NCBI GenBank assembly: GCA_964631945.1
Contig: CAZWAY010000030.1
Location: forward strand, 5,542 to 69,541
Origin: JABFRZ01 sp964631945
Lineage (GTDB): Bacteria; Planctomycetota; UBA1135; GCA-002686595
Direction: 5' to 3'
DNA length: 64,000 bases
Part shown: one piece after another, positions 20,986-29,524 of the stretch
How positions within the stretch are numbered: position 1 is the stretch's first letter
How the letters are laid out: every line of letters starts with the position of its first letter
The notes under the pieces: model-generated
Database searches by the model: none
Seen by the model: only the letters and a program-made list of their open reading frames with translations
What the model was told of the DNA's origin: nothing
Translations under genes and position numbers: made by a program

Positions 20986-21585
20986 TCAGTAGTCGGGATT
21001 GAAGTAGTCCTTCGCGGTCCCGGGTCGCTCTTTCGTCTCCTCGATCCAGCGCTCCACCGAGGCGCGCTCCCATCGACGCTTCGCGCCGCGCCCCTGGCTG
21101 TTCACCATCTTCGAGCGCCGCAACATGCGGTCCACGGCAGCCTCGTCACCCACGCGGTTGAGGCGCTTCGCGACCTGCGCGGTGGTGAGGAACTCGGGAT
21201 CCTCCGCGACGACTGCACCATTGTGCTGCTCCTTCGCGGCCTCGCGCAGGCGCGCGTCCTGTTCGGCGGTCTGTTCGGCGAGTCGGATCTCAAGCCACTC
21301 CTCTTCGGTCGCGAAGACGGGCCAGCGCTCGCCGTCGCGCATCTCCCAGCCCACGAAGTAGCGCTCGCGGAGCACGGGCTCGGCCTTGATCGAGCGGTTC
21401 CTCGCGAAGGGGCTCGGGACGAAGACTTCGTACTTGCGCCCGCGCACGTACTCGCGATGGCGGTTCTGTTCGAGCAGGTCGTCGCCGCGGAGCACGAGGC
21501 CGTCGGGCGAGCCGTCGTCGAAGTCGCCGGGATCCTCGGGCGGTTGCCGGCGCGGCCACTTCGAGGTGTTCCACTCCTTCGCCAT
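20986..21585 (-). CDS. small HTH-like protein of the element
   Basis: 199 residues from ATG 21585; an in-frame upstream extension adds only a low-complexity leader. The C-terminal third (FLTTAQVAKRLNRVGDEAAV...KRRWERASVERWIEE) reads like a MerR/excisionase-type helix-turn-helix that loads on DNA with a following recognition helix. The N-terminal half is charged and unrecognised. It is divergent from the 22142 gene across the iteron-like array, so it is a natural candidate to bind that array as excisionase, copy-control or replication initiator accessory. That role is inference. Confidence 0.6.
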   Translation of the reverse strand: MAKEWNTSKWPRRQPPEDPGDFDDGSPDGLVLRGDDLLEQNRHREYVRGRKYEVFVPSPFARNRSIKAEPVLRERYFVGWEMRDGERWPVFATEEEWLEIRLAEQTAEQDARLREAAKEQHNGAVVAEDPEFLTTAQVAKRLNRVGDEAAVDRMLRRSKMVNSQGRGAKRRWERASVERWIEETKERPGTAKDYFNPDY

Positions 21586-22141
21586 GCTCGGAGTGTCGGC
21601 GGGTGTCGCTCGGGCGCTTGACGGTCGCTCCCGGCCCACGGGGCGCCTGTGACGGTGTGACGGCGGTGTGACGGCTCGCCGTCACGCTGCAACCGACTGT
21701 CACCAAATGAGATGCGGCGATCTGTGACGGTGTGACGGTCGCGCTGGGTCAGTGCCATACATGTGAAGGCGAACACGAGGAGGGGGAGGGGAAGGGACCA
21801 TCCCCCTCGCGTTATGTGACCTCGACTTCACCGTCACACCGTCACACGTCCTCGTAAGTGTCCGTCCCACAAGGGATTGGTCCGTGACGACGAGCCGTCA
21901 CACCGCCGTCACGCCGTCACGCCGAGGTCCGCCCGGGAAGCGCACCGAAGTCCCCGAGGCACAATGGGCTCGCGCGTCCTGGATGGGGGAGCCTTCGGTG
22001 GTGAGGTTTTCCGCTGCCGAAATGCACCACGGCTCCGGAAAGTCGATTCGGAGTTTCTGAATCAGAAAATCCGCCGGTCTCGCCGGGCAGTCAGCGTCAC
22101 AGAGCCGAGTCCGGGACGACCTCGGTAGCATGCTCGGCGCC
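21586..22141. promoter_or_regulatory. 556-bp non-coding region with iteron-like array
   Basis: No convincing ORF. It holds TGTGACGG-type repeats on both sides of a central G-rich/C-rich inverted repeat (AGGGGGA...TCCCCCT around 21781-21807), described separately. The rest (21,925-22,141) shows nothing I can assign. It lies between divergent genes, so it also contains both promoters. Confidence 0.7.
21648..21920. repeat. symmetrical array of TGTGACGG / CCGTCACA repeats
   Basis: Direct copies of TGTGACGG at 21648, 21656, 21667, 21723 and 21731; inverted copies CCGTCACA at 21831, 21839 and 21895; near-copies CCGTCAC(G) at 21679, 21906 and 21914. The left arm is mainly forward and the right arm reversed, so the block is roughly mirror-symmetrical about 21,785, where a G-rich/C-rich inverted repeat sits. 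Tandem 8-bp phasing is typical of protein-binding iterons (replication origin) or of a multi-site operator. Confidence 0.85.
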
Positions 22142-22420
22142 ATGGCTCACCACACGATCACCGGCACCGTCACGGTGAACACCGCCCTCCTGGGAATGAC
22201 CGAGGCTCTGCTCGGGCCGGACTGCGGGAAGCGCCCGCGCGTCGAGGATCTCGACGGCACCGAATGGTGGCGCGACGGAGCGAGGCCGGTGGCGAAGCGC
22301 CGCGTCATCGACCGGGCAGCCGACTGGTACCTGGAGCGAGTCTGGGATCCGAGTACGGGCCAAGTCGTCCACTTCGACTCCGGGCGCCTCTCGGAGCACC
22401 GAAGCAGGGGGCGACGCTGA
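22142..22420 (+). CDS. small unknown protein of the element
   Basis: 92 residues from ATG 22142 (a second ATG at 22130 adds four residues). Sequence opens MAHHTITGTVTVNTALLGM and ends in a basic tail. No signal peptide, no recognised domain, no strong ribosome-binding site. It lies next to the iteron-like array, divergent from the HTH-like gene, and converges on the second recombinase gene. Confidence 0.45.
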   Translation: MAHHTITGTVTVNTALLGMTEALLGPDCGKRPRVEDLDGTEWWRDGARPVAKRRVIDRAADWYLERVWDPSTGQVVHFDSGRLSEHRSRGRR

Positions 22421-22536
22421 CGAGCGCGTCTCGGACGGCAGTCGGACTCTCTCCGCGGAAACGAAGACGCCCTCGGCCCTGGTGGAGGCGCGAGGGCGTC
22501 GGTGCGTCCTCGGTTCGAGTCTCGCGCGAGAGTCGC

Positions 22537-23520
22537 TTAGAACGGTACGAGGCTCGCGGCGCGCGCCATGGCGCGCTCGTCGCGCCGGTCGTAGCGCTTG
22601 GTAGTCTCGACCGACGCATGGCCGAGGATCTTTCCGGCCGTGCCGAGATCCACGCCAGCGTCGAGGAGCGCCGTGCATGCCGTCCGTCGGAGATCATGGG
22701 GCGACACGTCGCCGATGCCTGCCGCGCGCGCGATCGAGCGGAGCCGCGACCAAACGCCGGACGTGGTGAGCCTGCGCCCCCACGCGATTGCTCCGCCGCG
22801 CCGCACGGGAAGCAGGAGCGCACCCGCCGCGCTCCCGCGTATCGCGATCCAGTCCCGTACGGCATCAAGCGCGCCGTTCGTGAGCGGCACGAGCCGTTCC
22901 TTCGATCCCTTCCCGCGCACGCGTAGCGTCCCCGAGGGTCCGTCGCGGAAGTCTGACACGTCGAGCGCAACAAGCTCGGCACGGCGGAGCCCGGCCCGCG
23001 ACATGAGCGCGAGCGCTGCCCGGTCGCGCAGTCCCGCGACCGTCGAAGGGTCGCACGCTTCCTTCATCCGCGCGACTTCCTCAGCGGAGAGCGCGCGGCC
23101 CGCGGGGAGCGTCGAGGCCTTCACCCCTTGCACGTCCGCGACACGCGCGAAGTCCTCACCAGGAACGAGCCCGAGTCGCCAGGCTTCGCGCAGCACTCCG
23201 CGCACGGCCGCTAGCTTCTTGTTCACGGTCGCGGGCTTCGCGCCTTGCTCGGCGAGCGCCGTGCGGAGCGCCGCAACGTGCTGATAACGTACGCGGCTCC
23301 AGTCGAGCGACTCGGCATCCGCGAGCCCGCTGGAGAACAACTCCGCCGCATGGTGGAGAGCATGCGCCATGGTCCGGCGCGAACCCTTCGCCAGCGAAGC
23401 CAAGTAGACCGCGACAGGATGCCGCTCGCGCGTGAGCGGCTCGGCGAGCGCCGGGAGACGCTCGCCCGAGTCCTCGGCCCGAGTCGGCTCGGGCAGTCCG
23501 TTGCCGTTGCTTCCGCTCAT
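22537..23520 (-). CDS. second tyrosine recombinase (XerC/D-like)
   Basis: 327 residues from ATG 23520, preceded by GAGGTG at good spacing; the GTG at 23529 is less likely. N-terminal SAM-like domain (about 30-115), catalytic domain after 130. Complete active site: R179 (AGLRRAEL), K207 (GKGSKERLVP), H275 and R278 (SPHDLRRTA), H301 (LGHASVETT) and Y310 (KRYDRR). It is shorter than the integrase at 19045 and lacks its long arm-binding region, closer to Xer-type enzymes. On a replicating element it could resolve dimers, excise an internal segment, or be the relic of a nested element. It lies one base pair-scale gap after the acidic-protein gene (co-transcribed). Confidence 0.93.
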   Translation of the reverse strand: MSGSNGNGLPEPTRAEDSGERLPALAEPLTRERHPVAVYLASLAKGSRRTMAHALHHAAELFSSGLADAESLDWSRVRYQHVAALRTALAEQGAKPATVNKKLAAVRGVLREAWRLGLVPGEDFARVADVQGVKASTLPAGRALSAEEVARMKEACDPSTVAGLRDRAALALMSRAGLRRAELVALDVSDFRDGPSGTLRVRGKGSKERLVPLTNGALDAVRDWIAIRGSAAGALLLPVRRGGAIAWGRRLTTSGVWSRLRSIARAAGIGDVSPHDLRRTACTALLDAGVDLGTAGKILGHASVETTKRYDRRDERAMARAASLVPF

Positions 23521-23530
23521 GGTGCGCACC

Positions 23531-25240
23531 TCAGTTCTTCCACCCGCACGCGCCGCAACCCTCCTCGGACTCCAGCGAGCCCGCGCCGGTCCAGTCCCCG
23601 CAGTTAGGGCAGCGGACCTCTCCCGTGCTGTAGGTGCGTTCCTCCTCGGCCTGTTCGAGGAGCGTCCCCCAGTCGGAGACGACGAAGCGCCCGCACGGGG
23701 TGCGCGCGTCCTCGACGTGGCAGAGAGTCGCCGTGTAGGTGTCGCCGAGGTTCACGTAGCGGATGGATCCCGCGTCGGAGTCATCGTCCGGGGCCGGCAG
23801 GTCGAGAGACTCGACCCCGAACCCGTGGAGCCACGCGTCGGCCATGGCGAGCGCATCCTCGGGCGAGTCATGCTCGATCGAAGCGAGGACCCGCTCGGCC
23901 GACGCTGCCGGGTCCTCGGCACGTCCCGCGATCCGTTGGAGATCCTCGACGCTCGGCAGGTCGGCACGGAACTCGGAGGGCTCGACGTGGAGGCGCGCGT
24001 CCGCGTCGAGTTGCGGCAGTCCGACAGGATGCGGGAGGTCCGCTTCTCCGAGGCCGTCAGTCCACCCGCCGCACGAGAGCGCCAGCGCGCGGCCGAGCCG
24101 CTCGGCATCCGCGAGCGCCCACGCTTCGGCGATCCCGTCCCCGCGCGTGGTCGCGCCGAGAGCGGCCGAGAGCATGTCCCGCGCCCACGCGCGGAAGCGT
24201 CCCGGCACGAAGTCCGGCGCTACTTCGTCGAGGTCCGCGCCGGGGTACGTGCGCCCGTCGCGCTCCTCCGCGTCCGCCCACGCGAGCACGAAGGCCGTTC
24301 GGGCTGCCGCCGTCTCGACGGCCTCACGGTCCAGTTCCGGCGCGGGCGGGTCCCAGGGGAAGCCATCCTCGGAGTACCGCGAGACGTTGCCATGGTCGGA
24401 GACCGACCACACTTCCGGGAAGAACTCACGCGAGGTCCGTGCGCGATGCTCGCGGATGGCGTCCTCCGCGTCCTCGTGCTCGGCGAAGTCTCCGACGTGC
24501 GGGCCCTCGACGATGCCGACCGACAGCCGGAAGCCGTTGGAGGAGACCACGTAGTCCCCGGGCGCGGGCTCTTCCTCGGGCTCTTCGTCCTCGGAGTCCG
24601 CGAAGACTCCCGACGCGAGCGCGTCCGCGGCGCAGTCCGCGCAGAAGCGCACGGGCGCGCCGTCCATGTCCACGCGGCGGAGCGTCTCCGCTGCGGGCTC
24701 GGAGCACGTTCCGCCGCACGAGCAGCCCGGGTCCGAGCACTCGCACGCTTCGTCCGCGTCGTCGTCGTCGGAACGGTTCGCGGGGTAGGTGCTCGCATCG
24801 TCGAGGTCCAGCCCGTCCGCGTCCTCGGCGAGCGATTGGAGCCGCTCGCGGATGTCCACGCGGAGCGCGAAGTAGGCTGCGCGCACCATTGCGCCCCGGA
24901 AGTCGAGTCCCTCGGCCCAGTCGGCGCCGAGTTCTTCCTCGGCCGCTTCGTCATGGTCGCTCGCGTAGATCGTGCGGAACGCGTCCGCGTACATGGCGCA
25001 GCCGCTGTCCGCTTCCTCATGGATCCGCTCGTCCAGGCCGTCGGTCGAGTCGATCTCGCCCCGCAGGATGGCGCCTAGCACGTCCTCGGCGATCGCGCCC
25101 ACGGCTGCGTAGTGCGCCCGGTAGATGAGTCGGCGCCCGAGTTCCTCGGGGCTCTCCCGGTACTCGCGCAGGATGTCGCGCTCGGCATCGGAGAGAACTT
25201 CAGGGGAAGGCGCACGGTCGGTAGTCTCTTGCTTGGTCAT
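23531..25240 (-). CDS. large acidic protein with zinc-finger-like clusters
   Basis: 569 residues from ATG 25240 (GAGGTG at correct spacing; upstream GTG 25249 rejected). Extremely rich in Asp/Glu, with cysteine clusters at about 165-185 (CECSDPGCSCGGTC), about 204-207 (CADC) and the C-terminus (CPNC...CGAC), each able to bind zinc. No known enzyme motif. The overall acidity may imitate DNA or simply reflect an ancestor adapted to salt. It forms a two-gene unit with the second recombinase 10 bp downstream, so it may act with it. Function not assigned. Confidence 0.7.
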   Translation of the reverse strand: MTKQETTDRAPSPEVLSDAERDILREYRESPEELGRRLIYRAHYAAVGAIAEDVLGAILRGEIDSTDGLDERIHEEADSGCAMYADAFRTIYASDHDEAAEEELGADWAEGLDFRGAMVRAAYFALRVDIRERLQSLAEDADGLDLDDASTYPANRSDDDDADEACECSDPGCSCGGTCSEPAAETLRRVDMDGAPVRFCADCAADALASGVFADSEDEEPEEEPAPGDYVVSSNGFRLSVGIVEGPHVGDFAEHEDAEDAIREHRARTSREFFPEVWSVSDHGNVSRYSEDGFPWDPPAPELDREAVETAAARTAFVLAWADAEERDGRTYPGADLDEVAPDFVPGRFRAWARDMLSAALGATTRGDGIAEAWALADAERLGRALALSCGGWTDGLGEADLPHPVGLPQLDADARLHVEPSEFRADLPSVEDLQRIAGRAEDPAASAERVLASIEHDSPEDALAMADAWLHGFGVESLDLPAPDDDSDAGSIRYVNLGDTYTATLCHVEDARTPCGRFVVSDWGTLLEQAEEERTYSTGEVRCPNCGDWTGAGSLESEEGCGACGWKN

Positions 25241-25352
25241 GGTGAGCACCTCGTTTGCTCGCGTGACAAGCGGGCGCGCTCCGGTACCAACGGGGCGCGT
25301 CCGCGCTCTTGTTCGCTCACCCCATCGGGAGAGCGGGTCGGCGGACTTGAGA

Positions 25353-25370
25353 CGAGAATCGCCATTCTCG
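25353..25370. promoter_or_regulatory. 18-bp palindrome upstream of acidic-protein gene
   Basis: CGAGAAT-N4-ATTCTCG, a perfect 7-bp inverted repeat 113 bp upstream of the leftward gene at 25240. It could be an operator. Apart from it and the repeat at 25619, the 25,250-25,748 gap shows no gene. Confidence 0.4.
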
Positions 25371-25618
25371 CGCCTCGTTTCTCGCCACCTATCCCGAGCC
25401 TACCCCGCGCTCGGGCTCCCGGTCGGGAGAGCCTGCACGGCGCGCGCGGCTTCGTGCGGCGCGCTCAGGGAAGGGCGCACGCCGAGGAGCGGGGACGATG
25501 CAAGCGCGGACCATGCGCGCAGCGTGGAGCGCTTGCAGGCTCAGCAGGCCGCGGGCTCGGGCCGTCTCGTGCGTTCGCCAGCACCTCCACGCAGAGCGTC
25601 GCGCTCCAGGGAACCTGC

Positions 25619-25735
25619 CCCCACTTGCATCGCGCGGGCTGAAAAACCCGGGGCTGAAAAGTTGCCGGGGTCGAAACTCGCGAGTCCGCTCAAGGACGCG
25701 AAGGAATGCGCCGAGGCCAGAGGAGTCCCGTTCCG
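25619..25735 (+). repeat. diverged ~117-bp repeat, copy 1 (upstream of 25749 gene)
   Basis: Begins CCCACTTGCATCGCGCG, ends near GAGTCCCGTTCCGAG, and aligns along its whole length with 26876-26995. It lies just upstream of the coding start at 25749 and contains an internal duplication of GGGCTGAAAA. It looks like a shared leader or promoter block. Confidence 0.6.
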
Positions 25736-25748
25736 AGGAGAATCCCCA

Positions 25749-26060
25749 ATGACAACTGGCAGCGATCTCAGAGCGCTTCCCCCGGAGGAAGTGTTCGGAC
25801 TCGAAGTGAAGGCTCCGACCAAGGAGCTTGCATCGAAGGTGCGCGGCAGAATCCAGGGGCACCTGGAGCGTCACGGAGGCAAGGGGGACTGGGCCTTCGT
25901 GGACAAGGGCGACAAGGCCTTCGAGTTCCGGTCAGAGAAGACAGAGGCCGGAAACAGCCTGCTCCGCGACGCACACGGAATCGCGGCTCAGTTCAAGGAG
26001 CAAGGCGTGGAGGGGTTCCTCTTCGATGGCTCACGGAAGCCGAAGCCGCCGAAGGCCTAG
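25749..26060 (+). CDS. small unknown protein of the element
   Basis: 103 residues from ATG 25749, with GAGGAG eight bases upstream. Sequence opens MTTGSDLRALPPEEVFGLEV and contains lysine-rich helices and a terminal PKPPKA. No signal peptide and no recognised fold. It follows copy 1 of the 117-bp repeat and is followed by the leftward XRE gene. Confidence 0.6.
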   Translation: MTTGSDLRALPPEEVFGLEVKAPTKELASKVRGRIQGHLERHGGKGDWAFVDKGDKAFEFRSEKTEAGNSLLRDAHGIAAQFKEQGVEGFLFDGSRKPKPPKA

Positions 26061-26148
26061 CCTCGAACGGAGGGTGCTCGGACGCCTCGACAGCGCTCCG
26101 AGGCCGGCAGCCGGACCGCGCTTCTCTGGCGCGCGGTGAACCTGCGGC

Positions 26149-26388
26149 CTACTCGGGCCACCCCTCGATGAACCAGCGCGGGGGCTTCCTGAGTGCCCGG
26201 CAGAGGTCGAGGAACTCGATCGCGTCCACCCGCCGCTCGCCGGTCTCGCAGTAGGAGACGAAGCGCTGGGAGCGCCCGACGAGCTTCCCCAACTGCTCCT
26301 GGCTCAGTCCCGCCTCCTCGCGCGCCTGGACGAGCCGAGCGACGAGGGCCTTGAGGCGCTTGTCATGAAGGGACCTCTGGGAGCCCAT
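26149..26388 (-). CDS. XRE-family transcriptional regulator
   Basis: 79 residues. A single Cro/C1-type HTH covers residues 12-70: LVQAREEAGLSQEQLGKLVG (helices 1-2), RSQRFVSYCETGERR (recognition helix and turn) and IEFLDLCRALR. No second domain. Such proteins control copy number, excision or toxin genes on mobile elements. A 17-bp palindrome (26417-26433) lies 28 bp upstream and is the obvious candidate for its own operator. Confidence 0.9.
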   Translation of the reverse strand: MGSQRSLHDKRLKALVARLVQAREEAGLSQEQLGKLVGRSQRFVSYCETGERRVDAIEFLDLCRALRKPPRWFIEGWPE

Positions 26389-26416
26389 GAGGGCGAGCGT
26401 GCCCTCCGGACCCTCC

Positions 26417-26433
26417 TAGATAGTTTCCATCTA
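26417..26433. promoter_or_regulatory. candidate operator of the XRE regulator
   Basis: TAGATAGTTTCCATCTA, a 5-bp inverted repeat with a 7-bp AT-rich centre, unusual in this GC-rich setting, placed between the divergent XRE gene and the 26511 gene. Autoregulation is inferred from position only. Confidence 0.45.
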
Positions 26434-26510
26434 AAGGCTCCGCCGGACCGCGGCCGAAGGGCTTCGGGTAACCCCGAGCGCTTGCCGCCCTCTCCCGAAG
26501 CCCCAGAGCC

Positions 26511-26864
26511 ATGATCTCGCGCCGCAACCTGATTCTCGTCCCTGCTCTGGCGCTGGTGGCCGGAGCCGCGGGCGTTGTCGTCACGAACAGGTTGACCTAC
26601 ACCGTGACCGTGACGCCGAAGATCGACTTGGGCGACGGCCAAGCCGTCACGATCAAGGAGTTCGACGGCCGGCTCGACTACGCTCTCCAGTTCGACGAGT
26701 TCAACTCGCCGAGCATCGACGAGCTGCGCGAACGCGACCCCGAAGGCTTCGCGCAGGCTTCTGCTGCCGAAGAGCCCGAGGCCATGCACGACTGGGTTGC
26801 CGGTGTCCGCCAAGTCATATGGATCGAGAAGCATGGCGCGCCGTTCGAGCTGCGCGGCCGGTAG
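26511..26864 (+). CDS. small membrane-anchored unknown protein
   Basis: 117 residues. One N-terminal hydrophobic segment (about 6-24, NLILVPALALVAGAAGVVV) preceded by MISRR fits an uncleaved anchor or signal peptide. The remainder is acidic and unrecognised. It diverges from the XRE gene, so it may be controlled by it. Confidence 0.55.
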   Translation: MISRRNLILVPALALVAGAAGVVVTNRLTYTVTVTPKIDLGDGQAVTIKEFDGRLDYALQFDEFNSPSIDELRERDPEGFAQASAAEEPEAMHDWVAGVRQVIWIEKHGAPFELRGR

Positions 26865-26875
26865 GGTGCGAAGGG

Positions 26876-26995
26876 CCCCACTTGAATCGCGCGAGGGGGT
26901 AAGACTCGGGGCCGGAGAATCGCCCGGGATCGGAACTCCTCGGGGCCTCAAGTTGTCGAGACAGCTAGGTCGAAGGCTCGGAGCGAGTCCCTCCG
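26876..26995 (+). repeat. diverged ~117-bp repeat, copy 2 (upstream of 27039 gene)
   Basis: Second copy of the block at 25619, beginning CCCACTTGAATCGCGCG and ending near GAGTCCCTCCGTAG, directly upstream of the lipoprotein gene. Conservation of both ends and of spacing to a following start codon argues for a shared leader. Confidence 0.6.
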
Positions 26996-27038
26996 TAGCG
27001 CGCCACTCCCCGGCGTGGTGGAGGGAGAGGAGTTCTCC

Positions 27039-28232
27039 ATGAGACATGCCGCCCTTTCGGCCATCCCTCTGTTGCTCGCCCTGTCGAGCTGCCAGCTTCC
27101 CGGCCACGCTTTGCTGACGGTCGAGGAGTTCTCGGACGCTGCTTTCATCGAAATGCACTGCCAGGTGGATCCGATGGGCTTTGACCGACAGTTGGTCGTG
27201 CGCGCGCCCGCCGTTGGCATCCCCGCGTCGGGAGGCTACGCGAAGGCAAACCTACAGGGACTGAGCGACGACGGGCAAACCAGTCTTTACATGGTCCTCA
27301 ATCGAAGAGGATCGAGCTGGTACTGGCTCCAACTACCGCCTAGTCTCACGCTCCCGAATGACACGACGCTTGAAGCGATCAAGCTGACCACGGATGTCGG
27401 GAACGGAGGATGGGTCTCCGAGACCTATATGTGGATGTTCACGCGCGAGCAGGTGGAGCAACTTGCGGTGAGCGGGCTCCTCGGGGAATTGCGAGGAGGG
27501 GAGCGTATCGCCTTCCCTGCAGCGTACTTCTCCGGCTTCCTGTCACGTTGGGACTCGGAGTTCGAGGCAGCGTACGGCGCAAACAGCGGAGCGGTATCGC
27601 AGGCAGAGAACACCGGAGCCCCTCTGATCGGCGAGAAGAACGATGACAGCAGGATCCAACTCCCAGCACCTGCTGTAGTCCACGACGTTCAAGTAGAGGT
27701 CACTGGAGTGCTCCGCACGGGAGGGATAGACGGAGGAATCGCCGGCTTCCGTGGGGTCGCCACAAACCAGTCGCGGGAGGCGCTGCAGTTCTGCACGATC
27801 ACGTTCGAGCTGCTTGATCCGTTCGGTGCCAAGATCGGAAACGCTCTGGCCAGCACCCAGCACCTCGCTTCAGGGGTCGCATGGAAGTTCGACGCCTACA
27901 ACGCGGGCACGATCGAGACGACAATAGACAGTGTGGCGCTTGCGGACGTGCAGACCGATCGCAGCCTGTTGGCCGGGATCTCCTCTGGAGGATTCGACCC
28001 TGCCGCGCTCCAGCGGTTGAAGCCTGGAGAGACAACGCTGACAGAGGCGGTCGAGATCCTTGGCGCCGAGCCGATGGCAAAGAACTATGGAGCCGATGGC
28101 TCGACCACGGCCATGTGGAGCCGCGTCCTGGTGAAGGGGACGAATGTGGACAGCAGGCAGGCAACGGTGCTGTTCGACCACGAGCAGCGGATGGTGCGGA
28201 TCCTCAACGAAACGCGCGTTGGCGGCCCCTGA
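27039..28232 (+). CDS. lipoprotein with FxLYD-like and SmpA-like domains
   Basis: 397 residues from ATG 27039, which follows GGAGGGAGAGGAG; the upstream ATG at 27015 lies inside this Shine-Dalgarno region. Lipobox LLLALSSCQ. Around residues 225-290 (GFRGVATNQSREALQFCTIT...) is an FxLYD-type beta-sandwich. The C-terminal 70 residues (LKPGETTLTEAVEILGAEP...) resemble an SmpA/OmlA/BamE-like domain. Both are extracytoplasmic modules of unknown ligand. Next gene starts 14 bp downstream, so the two form an operon. Confidence 0.75.
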   Translation: MRHAALSAIPLLLALSSCQLPGHALLTVEEFSDAAFIEMHCQVDPMGFDRQLVVRAPAVGIPASGGYAKANLQGLSDDGQTSLYMVLNRRGSSWYWLQLPPSLTLPNDTTLEAIKLTTDVGNGGWVSETYMWMFTREQVEQLAVSGLLGELRGGERIAFPAAYFSGFLSRWDSEFEAAYGANSGAVSQAENTGAPLIGEKNDDSRIQLPAPAVVHDVQVEVTGVLRTGGIDGGIAGFRGVATNQSREALQFCTITFELLDPFGAKIGNALASTQHLASGVAWKFDAYNAGTIETTIDSVALADVQTDRSLLAGISSGGFDPAALQRLKPGETTLTEAVEILGAEPMAKNYGADGSTTAMWSRVLVKGTNVDSRQATVLFDHEQRMVRILNETRVGGP

Positions 28233-28246
28233 TCTATCCGACCGAC

Positions 28247-29482
28247 ATGGCACTCATCCCCTGCAAGGAATGCGGCAAAGAGGTCTCCTCTGAAGCTGCA
28301 AGCTGTCCGCACTGCGGCATGCCCCGCTCAAAGCGTCCGGATGCCAAGAAGCAGAAGAAGCAGACCGCCTCAAGCGCTTCCGGGCTCGGCTGCCTGCTCC
28401 TCCTCCTTTTCATGGGCTGGGTCGGATTGTCTGGCGATGATGACGACGACAAGAAAGAGTCGCAGAGCAAACAGCATCGTCCCAGCACTCAGGTGGAAGA
28501 CGACGGGCGCGTTGCCTTCATCCGGGGCAATGTGCTCGTGACAAGGAAGAGCACGCCGGTTGCCTCCTCGGAGGAGGCGTTCGATGCATGGATGAAGTCT
28601 GGCCAGGCCAAGGACTCTCTTGGACTGGCTGGCCTCATGGGAGCCGGTCTCCTCTCAACTCTGCCGGCCGGCTCGAAGGTGCGCGTTCTCGACCGTTCCG
28701 TATGGAGCGGCTGGGTGCAACTCCGCGTGGAGTCCGGCAATCTGCTCGGATCATCGGCCTACGCGGTCGCAAGCGAAGCAGACTTCGACTGGTACTCAGA
28801 CAAGCCCCCTGCTTCCGAGCGAAGGAAGACAACCCTCCTCGAAAGTGCGGACGCCCTGCCGGCTGGGCCTGCCATTGGGGAGGGTGTCGGGCAGTCGAAC
28901 AATAACTACTCGGTCGGAGTCGAGGCCGCTGTGCTCGACGATGGGCATGTCCGTATCAAGGCTACGACCAACATCCCCGGGACTGTTGAGGTCATGGCCG
29001 TTCTCGCGCTGTCGGGGCAGGATCCCGAGGACACTTTCGTCGGCACCGACGAGCGCCTCACGCTCCGCGATGGAGCCGGCGAGATCGTCCTCGACACTTC
29101 CACGCTGCCGACGGGCAACTACGACGCCGAAGTCAACTTCTATCCGCGCTGGGGCCTGGTGGACGACAGATCGAAGCAGTCCGGGGCCAACGCAGAGCTT
29201 CAGGCCCGTGCGCCCATTGCGATAGTGGGATCCGGCGAGCCGGTAGCCGACGTGATCGCGAGAGATGCGGCGCAGCAGTGGGTCATGGACAACGTGGAGA
29301 TGGGACGCAAGTGGAACCCCGACGAGTGGAAGCGCTTCGGGGAGCCGGAGAACGTCGCACTGACGAGACACAACCCCGCAGTCGTCAAGGGGTACTATTA
29401 CCCTTCGATCGACATGACCATTCTCGTGAACACGCTCAAGGGTGAGGTGAAGGTCTGGCGGCTAGGCAGAGCAACAGAGTGA
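28247..29482 (+). CDS. zinc-ribbon membrane protein
   Basis: 411 residues. N-terminal zinc ribbon (CKECGKEV...CPHCGMPR, residues 6-23), a lysine-rich linker, one membrane segment (about 46-64, GLGCLLLLLFMGWVGL), an Asp/Lys-rich patch, then an extracytoplasmic region. The region around SKVRVLDRSVWSGWVQLRVE recalls an SH3-like beta domain. The last 80 residues form a separate alpha/beta domain (EEW..WNPDEWKRFGEPENV). Zinc-ribbon-plus-TM proteins are common on mobile elements and planctomycete genomes, of unknown role. No clear ribosome-binding site, so coupling to the upstream lipoprotein is likely. Confidence 0.75.
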   Translation: MALIPCKECGKEVSSEAASCPHCGMPRSKRPDAKKQKKQTASSASGLGCLLLLLFMGWVGLSGDDDDDKKESQSKQHRPSTQVEDDGRVAFIRGNVLVTRKSTPVASSEEAFDAWMKSGQAKDSLGLAGLMGAGLLSTLPAGSKVRVLDRSVWSGWVQLRVESGNLLGSSAYAVASEADFDWYSDKPPASERRKTTLLESADALPAGPAIGEGVGQSNNNYSVGVEAAVLDDGHVRIKATTNIPGTVEVMAVLALSGQDPEDTFVGTDERLTLRDGAGEIVLDTSTLPTGNYDAEVNFYPRWGLVDDRSKQSGANAELQARAPIAIVGSGEPVADVIARDAAQQWVMDNVEMGRKWNPDEWKRFGEPENVALTRHNPAVVKGYYYPSIDMTILVNTLKGEVKVWRLGRATE

Positions 29483-29524
29483 AGATGCTCACGAGCCTGG
29501 GTCCTTCACGCGTGCAGCAGTGAC

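Noticed and set aside
21648..21920. CRISPR array
   Set aside because: Repeat units are 8 bp, on both strands, without spacers of constant length.
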